Assembly: GCA_003694225.1 (NCBI GenBank)
Contig: RFKT01000164.1
Coordinates: forward strand, 1 to 12,510
Direction: 5' to 3'
Length of the DNA stretch: 12,510 nt
DNA from: Candidatus Dadabacteria bacterium
GTDB lineage: Bacteria; Bdellovibrionota_C; UBA2361; J135
Part shown: piece after piece, positions 1-7,668 of the stretch
Numbering within the stretch: position 1 is the first letter of the stretch
How the letters are laid out: each line of letters opens with the position of its first letter
Program-made: the position numbers and the translations under genes
The notes under the pieces: generated by a model
The model's database searches: none
Told to the model about the DNA's origin: nothing
The model's input: only the letters and a program-made list of their open reading frames with translations

Positions 1-1113
1 ATCAACAAAGGAGGCAACACCCTCTCCCTGCCCCAAGCCCGGCCCGACAACCAGGCAGTCACAATCTCTAATATGGGGGCTTAAAGCCTTAATATCCGCA
101 TCTCCATAGCTTCCATCGTCTACCCCCTCAAGCCACACAGGAATAAGCTCCGGACTATATAGCTGCGAAGTTAAGAGCTTAGGCAGGCATACCCTTACAA
201 GGCCGGAGCCTGCCCTTAAAGCTGAGTAGCCTGCAAGCGCGGAAGCCCCCGGAAAGTGGATGCTACCTCCAACCACCAGGACACGCCCCGATGCGCCCTT
301 GTGTAGGTCTCTTCTCCTCTCTCTTATTAGTGACAGGATTCGGCTGTCTAAAAGAGAAAACTCGCATCTCCCATCGGTTTTAATCCCTATATCAACGCAT
401 CTTAAAACACCTACACGTTCAAAGGCCGGAGACTGGAACAATCCCCGTTTTGCCAATTGAATTGTTACCGTAAGATCCGCCCTGACAGAGGGGTTATACG
501 CCTCTCCCGTATCTACATTTATCCCGCTTGGCACATCAACTGAACATACCTTCAATTTGGATCCCCCCTGTTGAGCAGAGAGAAGGGCTGTTATCATATT
601 AGCCATAGGCCCTCTGGGAGCGGAGGTAATCCCCGTGCCAAGAAGCGCATCCACAACGATATCAGAGGCTCTCACAATATCGGAAAATTGCTCCCAGGAA
701 ATCACTTTTGCTTCTTTTAATAGCGGCGATGATCCGTTATCTGAGCAGACAAATACAGTTTCTTCAGGCCTCTCTTCGCACTCCTCCATTAATGCTAAAA
801 GCCTCTTATACTGCTCAACAAAATCGCCAGAATATCTTTTTGCATCAACAATTGCCACCTTTACAGAAAAGCCATTTTGAAGCAGATGCCGAGCCACTAC
901 AAGCCCATCACCCCCATTGTTCCCGCTTCCACATAGAACTGTTATTGATGAATCTCTCTGCAAAAGCTCCCCAAATTCGGAAACAATAACAGAAAACACA
1001 CTCTCCCCTGCTCTTTCCATAAGAGTAAGAGACGGAACTCCACCGCTTATCGTTGCATTATCAAAGGCCCTCATCTCATCCGAAGAGGGAAGGAGTGCCG
1101 GAATTGCATCCAT
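1..1113 (-). CDS. nnr: Bifunctional NAD(P)H-hydrate epimerase / ADP-dependent NAD(P)H-hydrate dehydratase, C-terminus cut by window edge
   Basis: The frame from ATG at 1113 is open for 371 codons to the left edge. The protein repairs hydrated NADH and NADPH: the N-terminal domain (NnrE, YjeF_N) epimerises R- and S-hydrates, and the C-terminal kinase-like domain (NnrD) dehydrates the S form using ADP or ATP. Visible motifs are GSGNNGGDG at residues 62-70 (Rossmann-like epimerase loop), DALLGTG at 155-161 and VDVPSGINVDTG at 192-203. The second domain opens with HKGASGRVLVVGGS at 271-284 and has VVGPGLG at 355-361. Family members are usually about 490-530 residues, so roughly the last quarter, including the rest of the nucleotide site, lies outside the window. 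It begins 16 bases after the glmM stop. No strong Shine-Dalgarno is seen, so translation may be coupled; an in-frame TTG three codons upstream is an alternative start. The gene is commonly the tail of this kind of glmM cluster. Confidence 0.95.
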   Translation of the reverse strand, partial: MDAIPALLPSSDEMRAFDNATISGGVPSLTLMERAGESVFSVIVSEFGELLQRDSSITVLCGSGNNGGDGLVVARHLLQNGFSVKVAIVDAKRYSGDFVEQYKRLLALMEECEERPEETVFVCSDNGSSPLLKEAKVISWEQFSDIVRASDIVVDALLGTGITSAPRGPMANMITALLSAQQGGSKLKVCSVDVPSGINVDTGEAYNPSVRADLTVTIQLAKRGLFQSPAFERVGVLRCVDIGIKTDGRCEFSLLDSRILSLIRERRRDLHKGASGRVLVVGGSIHFPGASALAGYSALRAGSGLVRVCLPKLLTSQLYSPELIPVWLEGVDDGSYGDADIKALSPHIRDCDCLVVGPGLGQGEGVASFVD

Positions 1114-1129
1114 AGCTGACAACTATTTC

Positions 1130-2488
1130 TTATAAAGGTGCGCCAATTTCTTTTCTAATAACCTCAGCCACATCATTTGCGTGTTTGGCGCAAAGCTCTT
1201 CACTTTCACACTCAACCATAATGCGGGCTTTATCCTCAGTGCCGGAATACCTTACCAAAATCCTTCCCTTGTCCTTCAATTCCTCTTCTTTCTTGACAAT
1301 CACATCCCTAATTGAAGGTATAGCGTTTAACTGAGGCTTTTCTGAGACCTCCACATTAACAAGCACCTGAGGATACTTGACATATACTGAGGCAAGTTCC
1401 GACAACGGTTTCTCTGTTCTTTTCATTACAGCCAAAATCATAAGCGCCGTTAAGATCCCATCTCCCGTTGTTGCATAATCACTAAATATCGTATGGCCGG
1501 ATTGCTCTCCTCCAAGATTACACCCCTCCTTTTTCATCATCTCCAAAACGTATCTGTCGCCAACCTGCGCCCTAAGAAGCTTTATCCCGTGCTCGGCAAG
1601 CGCCCTTTCAAGGCCCAAGTTAGACATGCTTGTGCCCACTACAGCACCTCCCCTCAAAAGCCCCCGCTTTTTGAAATCAAGTGCGCATATTGCAAGCACA
1701 GCGTCTCCATCGTGAACTTTACCCTTTTCATCTATGAAAATAGCCCTATCTCCATCTCCATCCAAAGATATACCAATATCCAAGTTCTGTTCTTTAACCA
1801 ATTTCTGCATAATTTCAGGGTAGAGACTCCCAAAACCTGCATTGATATTCCGCCCATTTGGACTCTTCCCTCGCACAATCACTTCAGCCCCAAGCTCCTC
1901 GCAAGTCTGAGGAGCCACAACATAGGAGGCACCATTGGCGCAGTCAAACCCAATTCGCATCCCTTCAAGGGTAAGCTCGCTTGGAAAGGTATTTTTAAGA
2001 AAAACAGTATACCTTCCCACAGCATCGTCGATCCTTGACGCTTTTCCGATACAAGCAGGCTTAGCCCGAAAATCCTTGAGTTTGTCAGAGAGAAAAAGCC
2101 TTTCTATCTCCTGCTCCATCTGGTCAGGAAGCTTATAGCCGTCCGAGCCAAATATTTTTATCCCATTATCTTCATAAGGGTTATGAGAAGCAGAGATAAC
2201 TATACCTGCATCAGCTCTCATGCTTTTGGTAAGATAAGCCACTCCAGGAGTTGTTATAGGCCCTGTTAGCAGAACATCAACCCCTACTGAGGTAATGCCA
2301 GAAGCCAATGCAGTCTCTATCATATACCCTGAAAGTCTCGTGTCCTTCCCTATAAGGATCCTATGTCTCCTGTCCTCCTTAAGGAAGACTGCGGCTATCG
2401 CCTGCCCAAATCGGACTAAGCTTTCAGGGTCCAGAGGAGGCGTATTTGCCACTCCCCTTATGCCGTCTGTACCAAAGAATTCTCTCAT
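1130..2488 (-). CDS. glmM: Phosphoglucosamine mutase GlmM
   Basis: A 452-residue cytoplasmic enzyme of normal family length that converts glucosamine-6-phosphate to glucosamine-1-phosphate on the route to UDP-GlcNAc, peptidoglycan and LPS. It starts FFGTDGIRG at residues 4-12, a GlmM hallmark. The phosphorylated serine is S101 in SASHNP (99-104), the Mg2+ loop is DGDGDR at 243-248, the sugar loop GGEQSGH is at 326-332, and the phosphate-binding loop RYSGTED is at 413-419. All are intact, so it should be active. ATG at 2488 is preceded by GGGAG with 5 bases of spacing. The cdaR stop is only 9 bases upstream, so the SD touches the preceding gene's stop codon, which points to co-translation. In Firmicutes GlmM physically interacts with and restrains CdaA; the conserved order here is consistent with such a link, but that is inference. 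Confidence 0.97.
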   Translation of the reverse strand: MREFFGTDGIRGVANTPPLDPESLVRFGQAIAAVFLKEDRRHRILIGKDTRLSGYMIETALASGITSVGVDVLLTGPITTPGVAYLTKSMRADAGIVISASHNPYEDNGIKIFGSDGYKLPDQMEQEIERLFLSDKLKDFRAKPACIGKASRIDDAVGRYTVFLKNTFPSELTLEGMRIGFDCANGASYVVAPQTCEELGAEVIVRGKSPNGRNINAGFGSLYPEIMQKLVKEQNLDIGISLDGDGDRAIFIDEKGKVHDGDAVLAICALDFKKRGLLRGGAVVGTSMSNLGLERALAEHGIKLLRAQVGDRYVLEMMKKEGCNLGGEQSGHTIFSDYATTGDGILTALMILAVMKRTEKPLSELASVYVKYPQVLVNVEVSEKPQLNAIPSIRDVIVKKEEELKDKGRILVRYSGTEDKARIMVECESEELCAKHANDVAEVIRKEIGAPL

Positions 2489-2497
2489 TTCTTCTCC

Positions 2498-3397
2498 CTA
2501 TTTTTGTTTTTCCCTAATAATCTTAACAAACTCAGGCTCAACGATCACAAGCTCCACATCTTTGGGCAAATCAACCAATACCTTCGCTTTATTGTTCTTT
2601 CCTATGGTTGTAGCATCAATATATGCGCGAATGTCAGACTGCTTGAGACTGGGCACCACATCAGATCCACCGCTAACCTCCACACTGGCTCTCTGTGGCT
2701 TTATCTTAAATCTATACTCTCCATCAGGTCGTATCTGAATCGGCACCTTCCTAAATTTCCGCTCCATCTCCACAGGAGAGACCTCTATCTTAATTGCAAC
2801 CTCGTCATTAGATACCTTTGTCAGAGTACCAGGAATCCTTATCTTGAGTTTCTTTTCTACCGTAGAGGTTATCCCCCGAATATCTACGGGCTGTGTCTCT
2901 ACCGTCCTTATCTTCTTGAGCTCGCTTTCAGGACCTATCAGTTTTACACGTGGAGGGTTAACAGACATTCTGTCAAGCTTTACCTCCGAAGGAAGTTTTC
3001 CTATTCTCGGAACAATAACCGGCACACTCTTTGTTACCCTCTTATCAAAGGTAAGTTCAAGCTCAGAAGGCTCAATAGCCACAACTTCAACCGAAGAGGG
3101 TAGAGACAAAAAACTTCGCCTTAAGGCGACCGTATAGGAATATCCAACATCGTCTGGAAGCTCAACCTTAAAGGTGAAATTGGATGTTGCTACTTGGCTT
3201 ACAAGGTAGGAAGGCCCTTTTACAGTAATCTGAGCTTTCGGGGTAAGCGGCCATACAAGCATCTTATTTTCCGGGATGTTCTTAATCTCTACAGGAACGC
3301 TGAATCCTATTACAGAGACGTTTGTCTCGCTATTTACATAGTAACTCAGCGCAACAGCTACTGCCAAAGAGAAGATCTTAAGCCCTAGATTTTTCAC
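2498..3397 (-). CDS. cdaR: CdaR-type YbbR-domain regulator of diadenylate cyclase
   Basis: A 299-residue membrane-anchored protein. A single hydrophobic N-terminal segment (about residues 4-22) is followed by extracytoplasmic beta-rich YbbR repeats. By eye three repeats fit: about 28-116, 117-208 and 213-295, each with short proline/valine-rich strands such as SVPVIVPRIGKLP near 123-135. The well-studied Bacillus subtilis protein is longer with four repeats, so this is a three-repeat version. CdaR modulates the membrane cyclase CdaA, whose gene lies immediately upstream. The start is GTG at 3397 with a good GGAGG (3404-3408) 6 bases away; this SD lies inside the end of cdaA, which overlaps cdaR by 20 bases, so the two are probably translationally coupled. 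YbbR repeats diverge quickly, and the naming relies partly on position between cdaA and glmM. Confidence 0.9.
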   Translation of the reverse strand: MKNLGLKIFSLAVAVALSYYVNSETNVSVIGFSVPVEIKNIPENKMLVWPLTPKAQITVKGPSYLVSQVATSNFTFKVELPDDVGYSYTVALRRSFLSLPSSVEVVAIEPSELELTFDKRVTKSVPVIVPRIGKLPSEVKLDRMSVNPPRVKLIGPESELKKIRTVETQPVDIRGITSTVEKKLKIRIPGTLTKVSNDEVAIKIEVSPVEMERKFRKVPIQIRPDGEYRFKIKPQRASVEVSGGSDVVPSLKQSDIRAYIDATTIGKNNKAKVLVDLPKDVELVIVEPEFVKIIREKQK

Positions 3398-4181
3398 CTA
3401 CTTCCTCCGTGGAAATGTCTTGATCCTCAGTAGCAATAAGCCTGTGCAAAGCATCGCGCAGCATCGCTGAGTCAAGATTACGGGAAAGCCTGCCCTCTCG
3501 AACCAAAGAGATCCCTCCACTTTCTTCTGACACAACTACTATTACTGCATCGCTCCTTTCGGAAAGCCCAAGAGCCGCACGGTGGCGGGTGCCGAGGTTC
3601 GGATCAAGGTCAGGATTAAAGCTCAGAGGAAGCACGCACCCGGCCGCTTTTATCTTGCCACCTTCAATTACAACCGCTCCGTCGTGAAGCGGCGATTCCT
3701 TTACAAAGAGGGAATACAAGAGCTTTCTATCCAGATTTGCATCCAGATAAACCCCTTCTTCTACAAACTCATCAAGCCCTACATCCCTCTGTATAACTAT
3801 TAAAGCGCCTATTCTCTCCTTTGAAAGCCTGGCGCAGGCAAGGCTAATCTCTTCTACAGCCTTGCCTATAAGGGGCTTACTAAACCTTCCAAACACAGGT
3901 TGAAGTCCCATCTTGGTAAGGCCTCGTCGTATTTCATCCTGAAAAATCACTATAACGATAAGAATAATTGAACTAAGGAAGTTGCCGAGTAGCCATGCTA
4001 CAGTGTTAAGACCCAAGGGACGCGATATAAAATAGACAAGCACAACTACTGCCAATCCGGCAAGCATAGGGGCGGCTCTTGTGCCTTTTATGACGAGAAG
4101 ACCACGGTAGATCAGATAAGCTACGATAAGTATATCAATGGCATTTCGTAATATATCCCAGTCAAACTCAAGCATTTCCAC
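3378..4181 (-). CDS. cdaA: Diadenylate cyclase CdaA (DisA_N domain, membrane-bound)
   Basis: A 267-residue enzyme that condenses two ATP into cyclic di-AMP. Three hydrophobic segments (about residues 11-31, 37-54 and 62-82) anchor it in the inner membrane, followed by a short linker and the cytoplasmic DAC domain (about 95-250). The catalytic DGA motif is D167-G168-A169 in SPLHDGAVV, and the RHR motif is at 199-201 in GTRHRAALGLSE; both are intact. Length and layout match CdaA rather than DisA or CdaS. The longest frame starts at GTG 4181; an ATG two codons later (4175) is equally possible, since neither has a strong Shine-Dalgarno. ftsH ends 33 bases upstream with no terminator between them, and cdaR overlaps the 3' end by 20 bases. 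Expected partner: CdaR. Expected outputs: potassium/osmolyte and cell-wall control, known mainly from Gram-positives and so only inferred here. Confidence 0.96.
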   Translation of the reverse strand: MEMLEFDWDILRNAIDILIVAYLIYRGLLVIKGTRAAPMLAGLAVVVLVYFISRPLGLNTVAWLLGNFLSSIILIVIVIFQDEIRRGLTKMGLQPVFGRFSKPLIGKAVEEISLACARLSKERIGALIVIQRDVGLDEFVEEGVYLDANLDRKLLYSLFVKESPLHDGAVVIEGGKIKAAGCVLPLSFNPDLDPNLGTRHRAALGLSERSDAVIVVVSEESGGISLVREGRLSRNLDSAMLRDALHRLIATEDQDISTEEVGEKSRA

Positions 4182-4214
4182 TATGCTATCACCGGAAAGT
4201 CACATATCTAAAGT

Positions 4215-6179
4215 TTACACAGTAACGGACACCTTGCCGTCCTTCGCATCAGCCGACTCAACATCTCCGGAATCCTCTGTTTTGGAATCCCCAGGCACTC
4301 CTTCTTTAGGATCTCCAACGTCAGAAGATGCCTTTGAATCGGCAGCACCCTGGTCTTTTGGACGTTTTTTCTTTTTAAGTGGAGGGAGCTCCTTTCCCTC
4401 CATAATTAGATCTATCTCATATCCTTCTAAGGTTTCCCTCTCCAACACAGCCTCCGCAATCTTATGGAGCAGGTCCATATTTTCAGTTAAAATCTTTTTT
4501 GCAACATGATACTGCTTTTCCAGTATATTTCGCACTTCCCTATCAATCGCCATCTGAGTGTGTTCTGATATCTCACTCTTCGTTGTAAAATCTCTCCCCA
4601 AAAAGACTGATCCCTCCTGCTTGCCGTAAGCAACGGGTCCAAGCTCTTCGCTCATTCCCCATTCACACACCATCCTATGGGCAACCTTTGTAGCTTGTTC
4701 TATATCAGATGCAGCTCCCGTGGTTATCTCATTAAAGACCAACTCTTCTGCCACCCTTCCGCCAAAGAAAACAGCCAACTGGTCAAGCCAGTAGTCCTTG
4801 GTATAGGTATGCTTATCCCCTTCAGGGAGCTGTTGCATTAAACCTAGCGCCATTCCTCGGGGAACGACAGTCAGCTTATGCACCGGATCAGCATTAGGTA
4901 GAAGCTTTGCCACTAAGGCGTGCCCGGATTCATGGTAAGCTGTAGTGCGTTTTTCCTTGTCGCTTAGAAACATAGAGCGCCTTTCTGCTCCCATCATTAC
5001 CTTGTCTTTGGCAAACTCAAAGTCTTCCTTATCTACAGCATCTTTCCCCAAGCGAGCGGCATTTAAAGCGGCTTCGTTAACTAAAATCTCCAAGTCCGCA
5101 CCGGAAAAGCCCGGAGTGCCTTTGGCTATCACATCAATATCAACATCATCGGCAAGAGGTGTTTTTCTAGTATGCACCTCCAAAATCCCTTTCCGGCCTT
5201 TCACATCCGGGAGATGCACAACTACTCTCCTATCAAACCTGCCAGGACGGAGAAGCGCAGGGTCGAGCACATCAGGTCTATTAGTCGCGGCAATCAGTAT
5301 GACCCCTTCATTGCTTTCAAACCCGTCCATCTCCACAAGAAGCTGATTCAAGGTCTGCTCCCTCTCATCGTGCCCGCCTCCAAGACCTGCCCCGCGGTGC
5401 CTTCCCACAGCATCGATTTCATCTATAAAAATAATGCATGGAGCGTTCTTTTTCCCCTGAATAAAGAGGTCTCTAACTCTTGACGCTCCAACCCCAACAA
5501 ACATCTCGACAAAGTCAGAGCCTGATATGCTAAAAAATGGCACTCCTGCTTCACCTGCTATAGCCTTCGCTAATAGAGTCTTTCCTGTACCGGGAGGCCC
5601 AACTAAGAGAACCCCTTTTGGAATACGCCCTCCGAGCCGTGTGAACTTCTTTGGGTCTTTTAAAAACTCTATTATCTCCTGAAGCTCAGCCCTAGCCTCA
5701 TCTATGCCTGCCACATCGTCAAATGTAACCTTAACCTGATTTTCGGTAAGAAGCTTTGCGCTGCTCTTTCCAAAGCTCATTCCCTTTCCAGCGCCTATCT
5801 GTACCTGCCTCATAAAAAAGATCCATATTCCGATTAAAAGGAGCATAGGGAAGGCGTTCATAAGAAGAATCAAGTACCACGGCTGTTCCGAAGGTTTTTT
5901 TACCCGTATCTCGACGCTCTTTTTCCTTAAAAGGGGCAAAAGTTCTTTATCGTCAGGAGTGATTGTATGGACAGGGAAGGTAGCATTCCTTAAATATCCG
6001 GTAATCTCGCTCCCTTCAATAACTACAGATTCAAGCTCTCCCCTTTCCACGTAAGATATAAACTCAGAATATGAAACCTCTTTTGCGTTCTGCTGAGCCC
6101 CTTTCATCACAGTATAAAGGGTCATAAAGAGCATAAAGAGGATAATCCAAAATAAGGCGCTTCTAGAAAATGGATTCAA
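4215..6179 (-). CDS. ftsH: ATP-dependent zinc metalloprotease FtsH
   Basis: A 654-residue hexameric inner-membrane AAA+ protease that extracts and degrades membrane and short-lived cytoplasmic proteins. Transmembrane segments are at about residues 8-25 and 103-123, with a small periplasmic domain between. The AAA module has Walker A GPPGTGKT at 194-201, pore loop MFVGVG at 226-231, Walker B IIFIDEID at 249-256 and an SRH ending RPGRFDR (311-317) with arginine-finger residues. The zinc site is HESGH at 416-420, with the likely third ligand D492. The last ~50 residues (from about 604) form a Lys-rich then Asp/Ser/Gly-rich low-complexity tail. The start is TTG at 6179 with a good GGAGG 7 bases upstream; it gives [11 protein letters not shown], a typical short cytoplasmic lead. 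It follows tilS, the classic tilS-ftsH pair, but here across 227 bases. In many relatives folP follows ftsH; here cdaA follows directly. Confidence 0.98.
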   Translation of the reverse strand: MNPFSRSALFWIILFMLFMTLYTVMKGAQQNAKEVSYSEFISYVERGELESVVIEGSEITGYLRNATFPVHTITPDDKELLPLLRKKSVEIRVKKPSEQPWYLILLMNAFPMLLLIGIWIFFMRQVQIGAGKGMSFGKSSAKLLTENQVKVTFDDVAGIDEARAELQEIIEFLKDPKKFTRLGGRIPKGVLLVGPPGTGKTLLAKAIAGEAGVPFFSISGSDFVEMFVGVGASRVRDLFIQGKKNAPCIIFIDEIDAVGRHRGAGLGGGHDEREQTLNQLLVEMDGFESNEGVILIAATNRPDVLDPALLRPGRFDRRVVVHLPDVKGRKGILEVHTRKTPLADDVDIDVIAKGTPGFSGADLEILVNEAALNAARLGKDAVDKEDFEFAKDKVMMGAERRSMFLSDKEKRTTAYHESGHALVAKLLPNADPVHKLTVVPRGMALGLMQQLPEGDKHTYTKDYWLDQLAVFFGGRVAEELVFNEITTGAASDIEQATKVAHRMVCEWGMSEELGPVAYGKQEGSVFLGRDFTTKSEISEHTQMAIDREVRNILEKQYHVAKKILTENMDLLHKIAEAVLERETLEGYEIDLIMEGKELPPLKKKKRPKDQGAADSKASSDVGDPKEGVPGDSKTEDSGDVESADAKDGKVSVTV

Positions 6180-6186
6180 GGCTATT

Positions 6187-6191
6187 CCTCC
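6187..6191 (-). promoter_or_regulatory. Ribosome binding site deciding the ftsH TTG start
   Basis: On the minus strand GGAGG lies 7 bases before TTG at 6179. There is no competing ATG with a better SD near the start, so this site supports the non-ATG initiation of ftsH. Confidence 0.75.
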
Positions 6192-6313
6192 AAAATAAGA
6201 CAGCTAACAGAGTAACTCCCTAAAAACCGCAAATTAAAACCTACACCTTCCCTTCTAAGAATCGGCAAAAACACATAATATGCCAAATAAATTAAGAACC
6301 TCTTATAGTTAAC

Positions 6314-6340
6314 GCGCAACGCAAAGATTAGCCGCTGCGC
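6314..6340 (-). other. Hairpin in the tilS-ftsH spacer
   Basis: Arms 6314-6321 and 6333-6340 can pair over 8 bp, with one position that is a G-U wobble in minus-strand RNA. The loop is 11 bases. It lies about 135 bases upstream of the ftsH start, in the 227-base A/T-rich spacer 6180-6406. No uridine run follows, so it is not a standard intrinsic terminator. It could be an RNA-stability or processing element, or nothing. No convincing sigma-70 or heat-shock promoter was found in the spacer, and no small gene. Confidence 0.35.
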
Positions 6341-6406
6341 TACCCATATAAGCACAGAGTAATTAAAAAACTCTCTAATAACAAGGTAATGTGGTGTTTT
6401 TCTGGC

Positions 6407-7372
6407 CTACCTGCCTCCGTAATAGAGCTTTATCTCTCCTTTCTCGGCTCTTAGAGACAAGTTCCCTGAAAGCTCCACCCCTTTTATATCACCGTTTATA
6501 AGTCTTGAGATTTCCTCACACTTTTCTCTGCTCAAATTAAAACCTAGTTTGTTTTTAAAGATTTTCCTTATAGCTCTCCACATTAACTCAGGTGAAGCAG
6601 TATTTAACCTATCTCGAATCAGTCTCCGCCATTTCCTAGAGCCGAATTCACAACTTAAGCTCTCTTCTAATAGCCCATCCCAAAGAGCATCCAGCGCAAG
6701 GGCGTCTTGGTGTAATCTTTTAGCAGCTCGGGCCACTACCTCCACAATTCTAGGATCAAAGTTTTCCTTTAAGAAAGGGATAAGGGTGTTCCGAACCTTA
6801 TTCCTCAAAAACGAATTATCCAAATTTGTTGGATCCTCTACATATCGAACACCATGTTCCTTAGCGTAACGAGATATCTCAGATCTTGTTACAAGCAAAA
6901 ACGGACGCAGCCACTTTCTTGACAGCTCTTTAGGAATTATTGAATACAGCTCTTTATTCGACAACAGCCTCATAAGAAATGTTTCTGCCACATCATCCGC
7001 AGTATGTGCTGTAAGGATATAATCTCCCTTTGTCTTATGCCTTACCTCATCATAGAATGCGTATCGTTCCTTCCTCCCCCAAGCTTCTATATTTTCATCT
7101 GTGCTGGAAGGGTCAAGTTTTTTTAGGTGGAAACCAATCCCTAGACTCTCGCAGGCATCTTTTACAAAAAGTGCATCCCTCTTGCTACTATCTCTTAAGC
7201 CGTGATCGATATGAGCCACTTCAATATGAAAGCGGCGTTTTTTAGAATGGTCTGCCAAGGCATGAAGCAAGACTGAAGAGTCTATTCCACCCGATACCCC
7301 CACCACCAACCTTGCTCCTGAGGGAACTTCCGTCTCCACAGCACGTTTTACAGAAATAAAGGGGCGGGACAT
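6407..7372 (-). CDS. tilS: tRNA(Ile)-lysidine synthetase TilS
   Basis: A 321-residue N-type ATP pyrophosphatase that ligates lysine to C34 of the CAU anticodon of tRNA-Ile2, switching it from reading AUG to AUA. The PP-loop is SGGIDSS at residues 27-33, followed by AHIDHGLRDSS (53-63), TAHTADDVAETFLMRL (121-136) and the TilS-specific segment DPTNLDNSFLRNKVR (180-194). The protein is shorter than the ~430-residue E. coli enzyme: a helical region follows the catalytic core and only a brief C-terminal part remains, a compact form seen in other bacteria. The start is ATG at 7372; the SD is weak (AGAG directly upstream, AGG further away). A tRNA with a CAU anticodon lies 107 bases upstream on the same strand, and ftsH follows. 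ATA codons are common in this window, so the enzyme is expected to be essential. Confidence 0.96.
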   Translation of the reverse strand: MSRPFISVKRAVETEVPSGARLVVGVSGGIDSSVLLHALADHSKKRRFHIEVAHIDHGLRDSSKRDALFVKDACESLGIGFHLKKLDPSSTDENIEAWGRKERYAFYDEVRHKTKGDYILTAHTADDVAETFLMRLLSNKELYSIIPKELSRKWLRPFLLVTRSEISRYAKEHGVRYVEDPTNLDNSFLRNKVRNTLIPFLKENFDPRIVEVVARAAKRLHQDALALDALWDGLLEESLSCEFGSRKWRRLIRDRLNTASPELMWRAIRKIFKNKLGFNLSREKCEEISRLINGDIKGVELSGNLSLRAEKGEIKLYYGGR

Positions 7373-7453
7373 CTCTTTTAAGACCTAAAACAAAGGACTA
7401 ATGGACAAAGCCTCGGCTCAAAGCATAGACAGTACTTCACATATACTCAACAC

Positions 7454-7480
7454 ATTTCTCGGTTATAAAACCTCAGAAAT
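7454..7480 (-). other. Hairpin directly 3' of the tRNA
   Basis: ATTTCT (7454-7459) pairs with AGAAAT (7475-7480), and GGTT (7461-7464) pairs with AACC (7469-7472) around a 4-base loop, with a small internal bulge. On the minus strand it starts at the last A of the encoded CCA. No T-run follows, so it is not a clear terminator. It may mark the 3' processing site of a tRNA-tilS transcript. Confidence 0.35.
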
Positions 7481-7556
7481 GGTAGCGACGGGTGGACTCG
7501 AACCACCGACCTCGGAATTATGAGTTCCGCGCTCTCACCACCTGAGCTACGTCGCC
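7480..7556 (-). tRNA. tRNA-Met (CAU), elongator type, CCA encoded
   Basis: A 77-base cloverleaf on the minus strand, including CCA. The acceptor arm GGCGACG pairs with CGTCGCT, with G1-U72 as the only wobble. The D-arm is GCTC/GAGC, the anticodon arm CGGAA/TTCCG with loop CTCATAA, the variable loop AGGTC, and the T-arm GGTGG/CCACC with loop TTCGAGT; the discriminator is A73. The anticodon CAT maps to 7520-7522. It is not initiator tRNA: bases 1 and 72 can pair and the three G-C pairs of the initiator anticodon stem are absent. CAU also occurs in tRNA-Ile2, the TilS substrate. The acceptor G4-C69/A5-U68 pairs resemble elongator tRNA-Met rather than the C4-G69/C5-G68 pairs known as E. coli Ile2 determinants, so Met is favoured but not proven. 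An extended -10 promoter lies about 100 bases upstream. Confidence 0.93.
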
Positions 7557-7580
7557 GTATCCCACAAAAATCCACATAAA

Positions 7581-7615
7581 TGCCTTCGCGGAACTATCAC
7601 TTCCACGATCCGGCA
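7581..7615 (-). other. Two-tier hairpin in the tRNA leader, anticodon-arm-like
   Basis: In minus-strand RNA the inner stem pairs 7601-7607 with 7587-7593 (7 bp, one G-U) around the loop GTGATAG (7594-7600). The outer TGCC/GGCA pair (7612-7615 with 7581-7584) closes it. The G-U would be a C-A mismatch on the plus strand, which favours minus-strand RNA. The inner stem shares GGAA/TTCC with the anticodon stem of the nearby tRNA, and the loop has the U33-GAU-A37 pattern of an Ile(GAU) loop. No T-arm or acceptor 3' half follows, so it is not an intact tRNA gene. Confidence 0.4.
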
Positions 7616-7659
7616 AACCCACTCTGCTCCGCCGCCATACAATCTTCAAGAGGAGCGAT

Positions 7660-7668
7660 TTTATACCA
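7660..7668 (-). promoter_or_regulatory. Extended -10 promoter for tRNA-Met and possibly tilS
   Basis: On the minus strand TGGTATAAA gives a perfect TGn extension plus a 5/6 -10 box (TATAAA, 7660-7665). The -35 region is weak (TTTTAA/CTTTTA-like, about 15-16 bases upstream), as is usual for extended -10 promoters. The expected start of transcription is near 7652, leaving a leader of roughly 95 bases before the tRNA. No other good promoter was seen before tilS. Confidence 0.55.

Noticed and set aside
260..1135. Several plus-strand open frames at the left edge
   Set aside because: They are antisense to the continuous 371-codon nnr frame, which shows all expected motifs.
1493..2038. 181-codon plus-strand open frame opposite glmM
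   Set aside because: It lies wholly antisense to an intact glmM with all motifs, has no family resemblance and is a by-product of glmM codon use.
2504..3103. 199-codon plus-strand open frame opposite cdaR
   Set aside because: The Tyr/Arg/Leu/Asn-rich composition is that of a shadow frame; cdaR on the other strand has a good SD and coupling to neighbours.
7454..7480. Intrinsic terminator after the tRNA
   Set aside because: The stem is A/T-rich and no T-run follows on the minus strand, so read-through to tilS is plausible.
7597..7638. 13-residue leader peptide frame before the tRNA
   Set aside because: It has a start and a weak GAAG upstream, but no regulatory codon run, and it sits across the hairpin; a chance frame is more likely.
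7561..7660. SRP (4.5S/ffs) RNA or another small stable RNA
   Set aside because: The conserved SRP hairpin motif with GGAAG/AGCAGC was not found.
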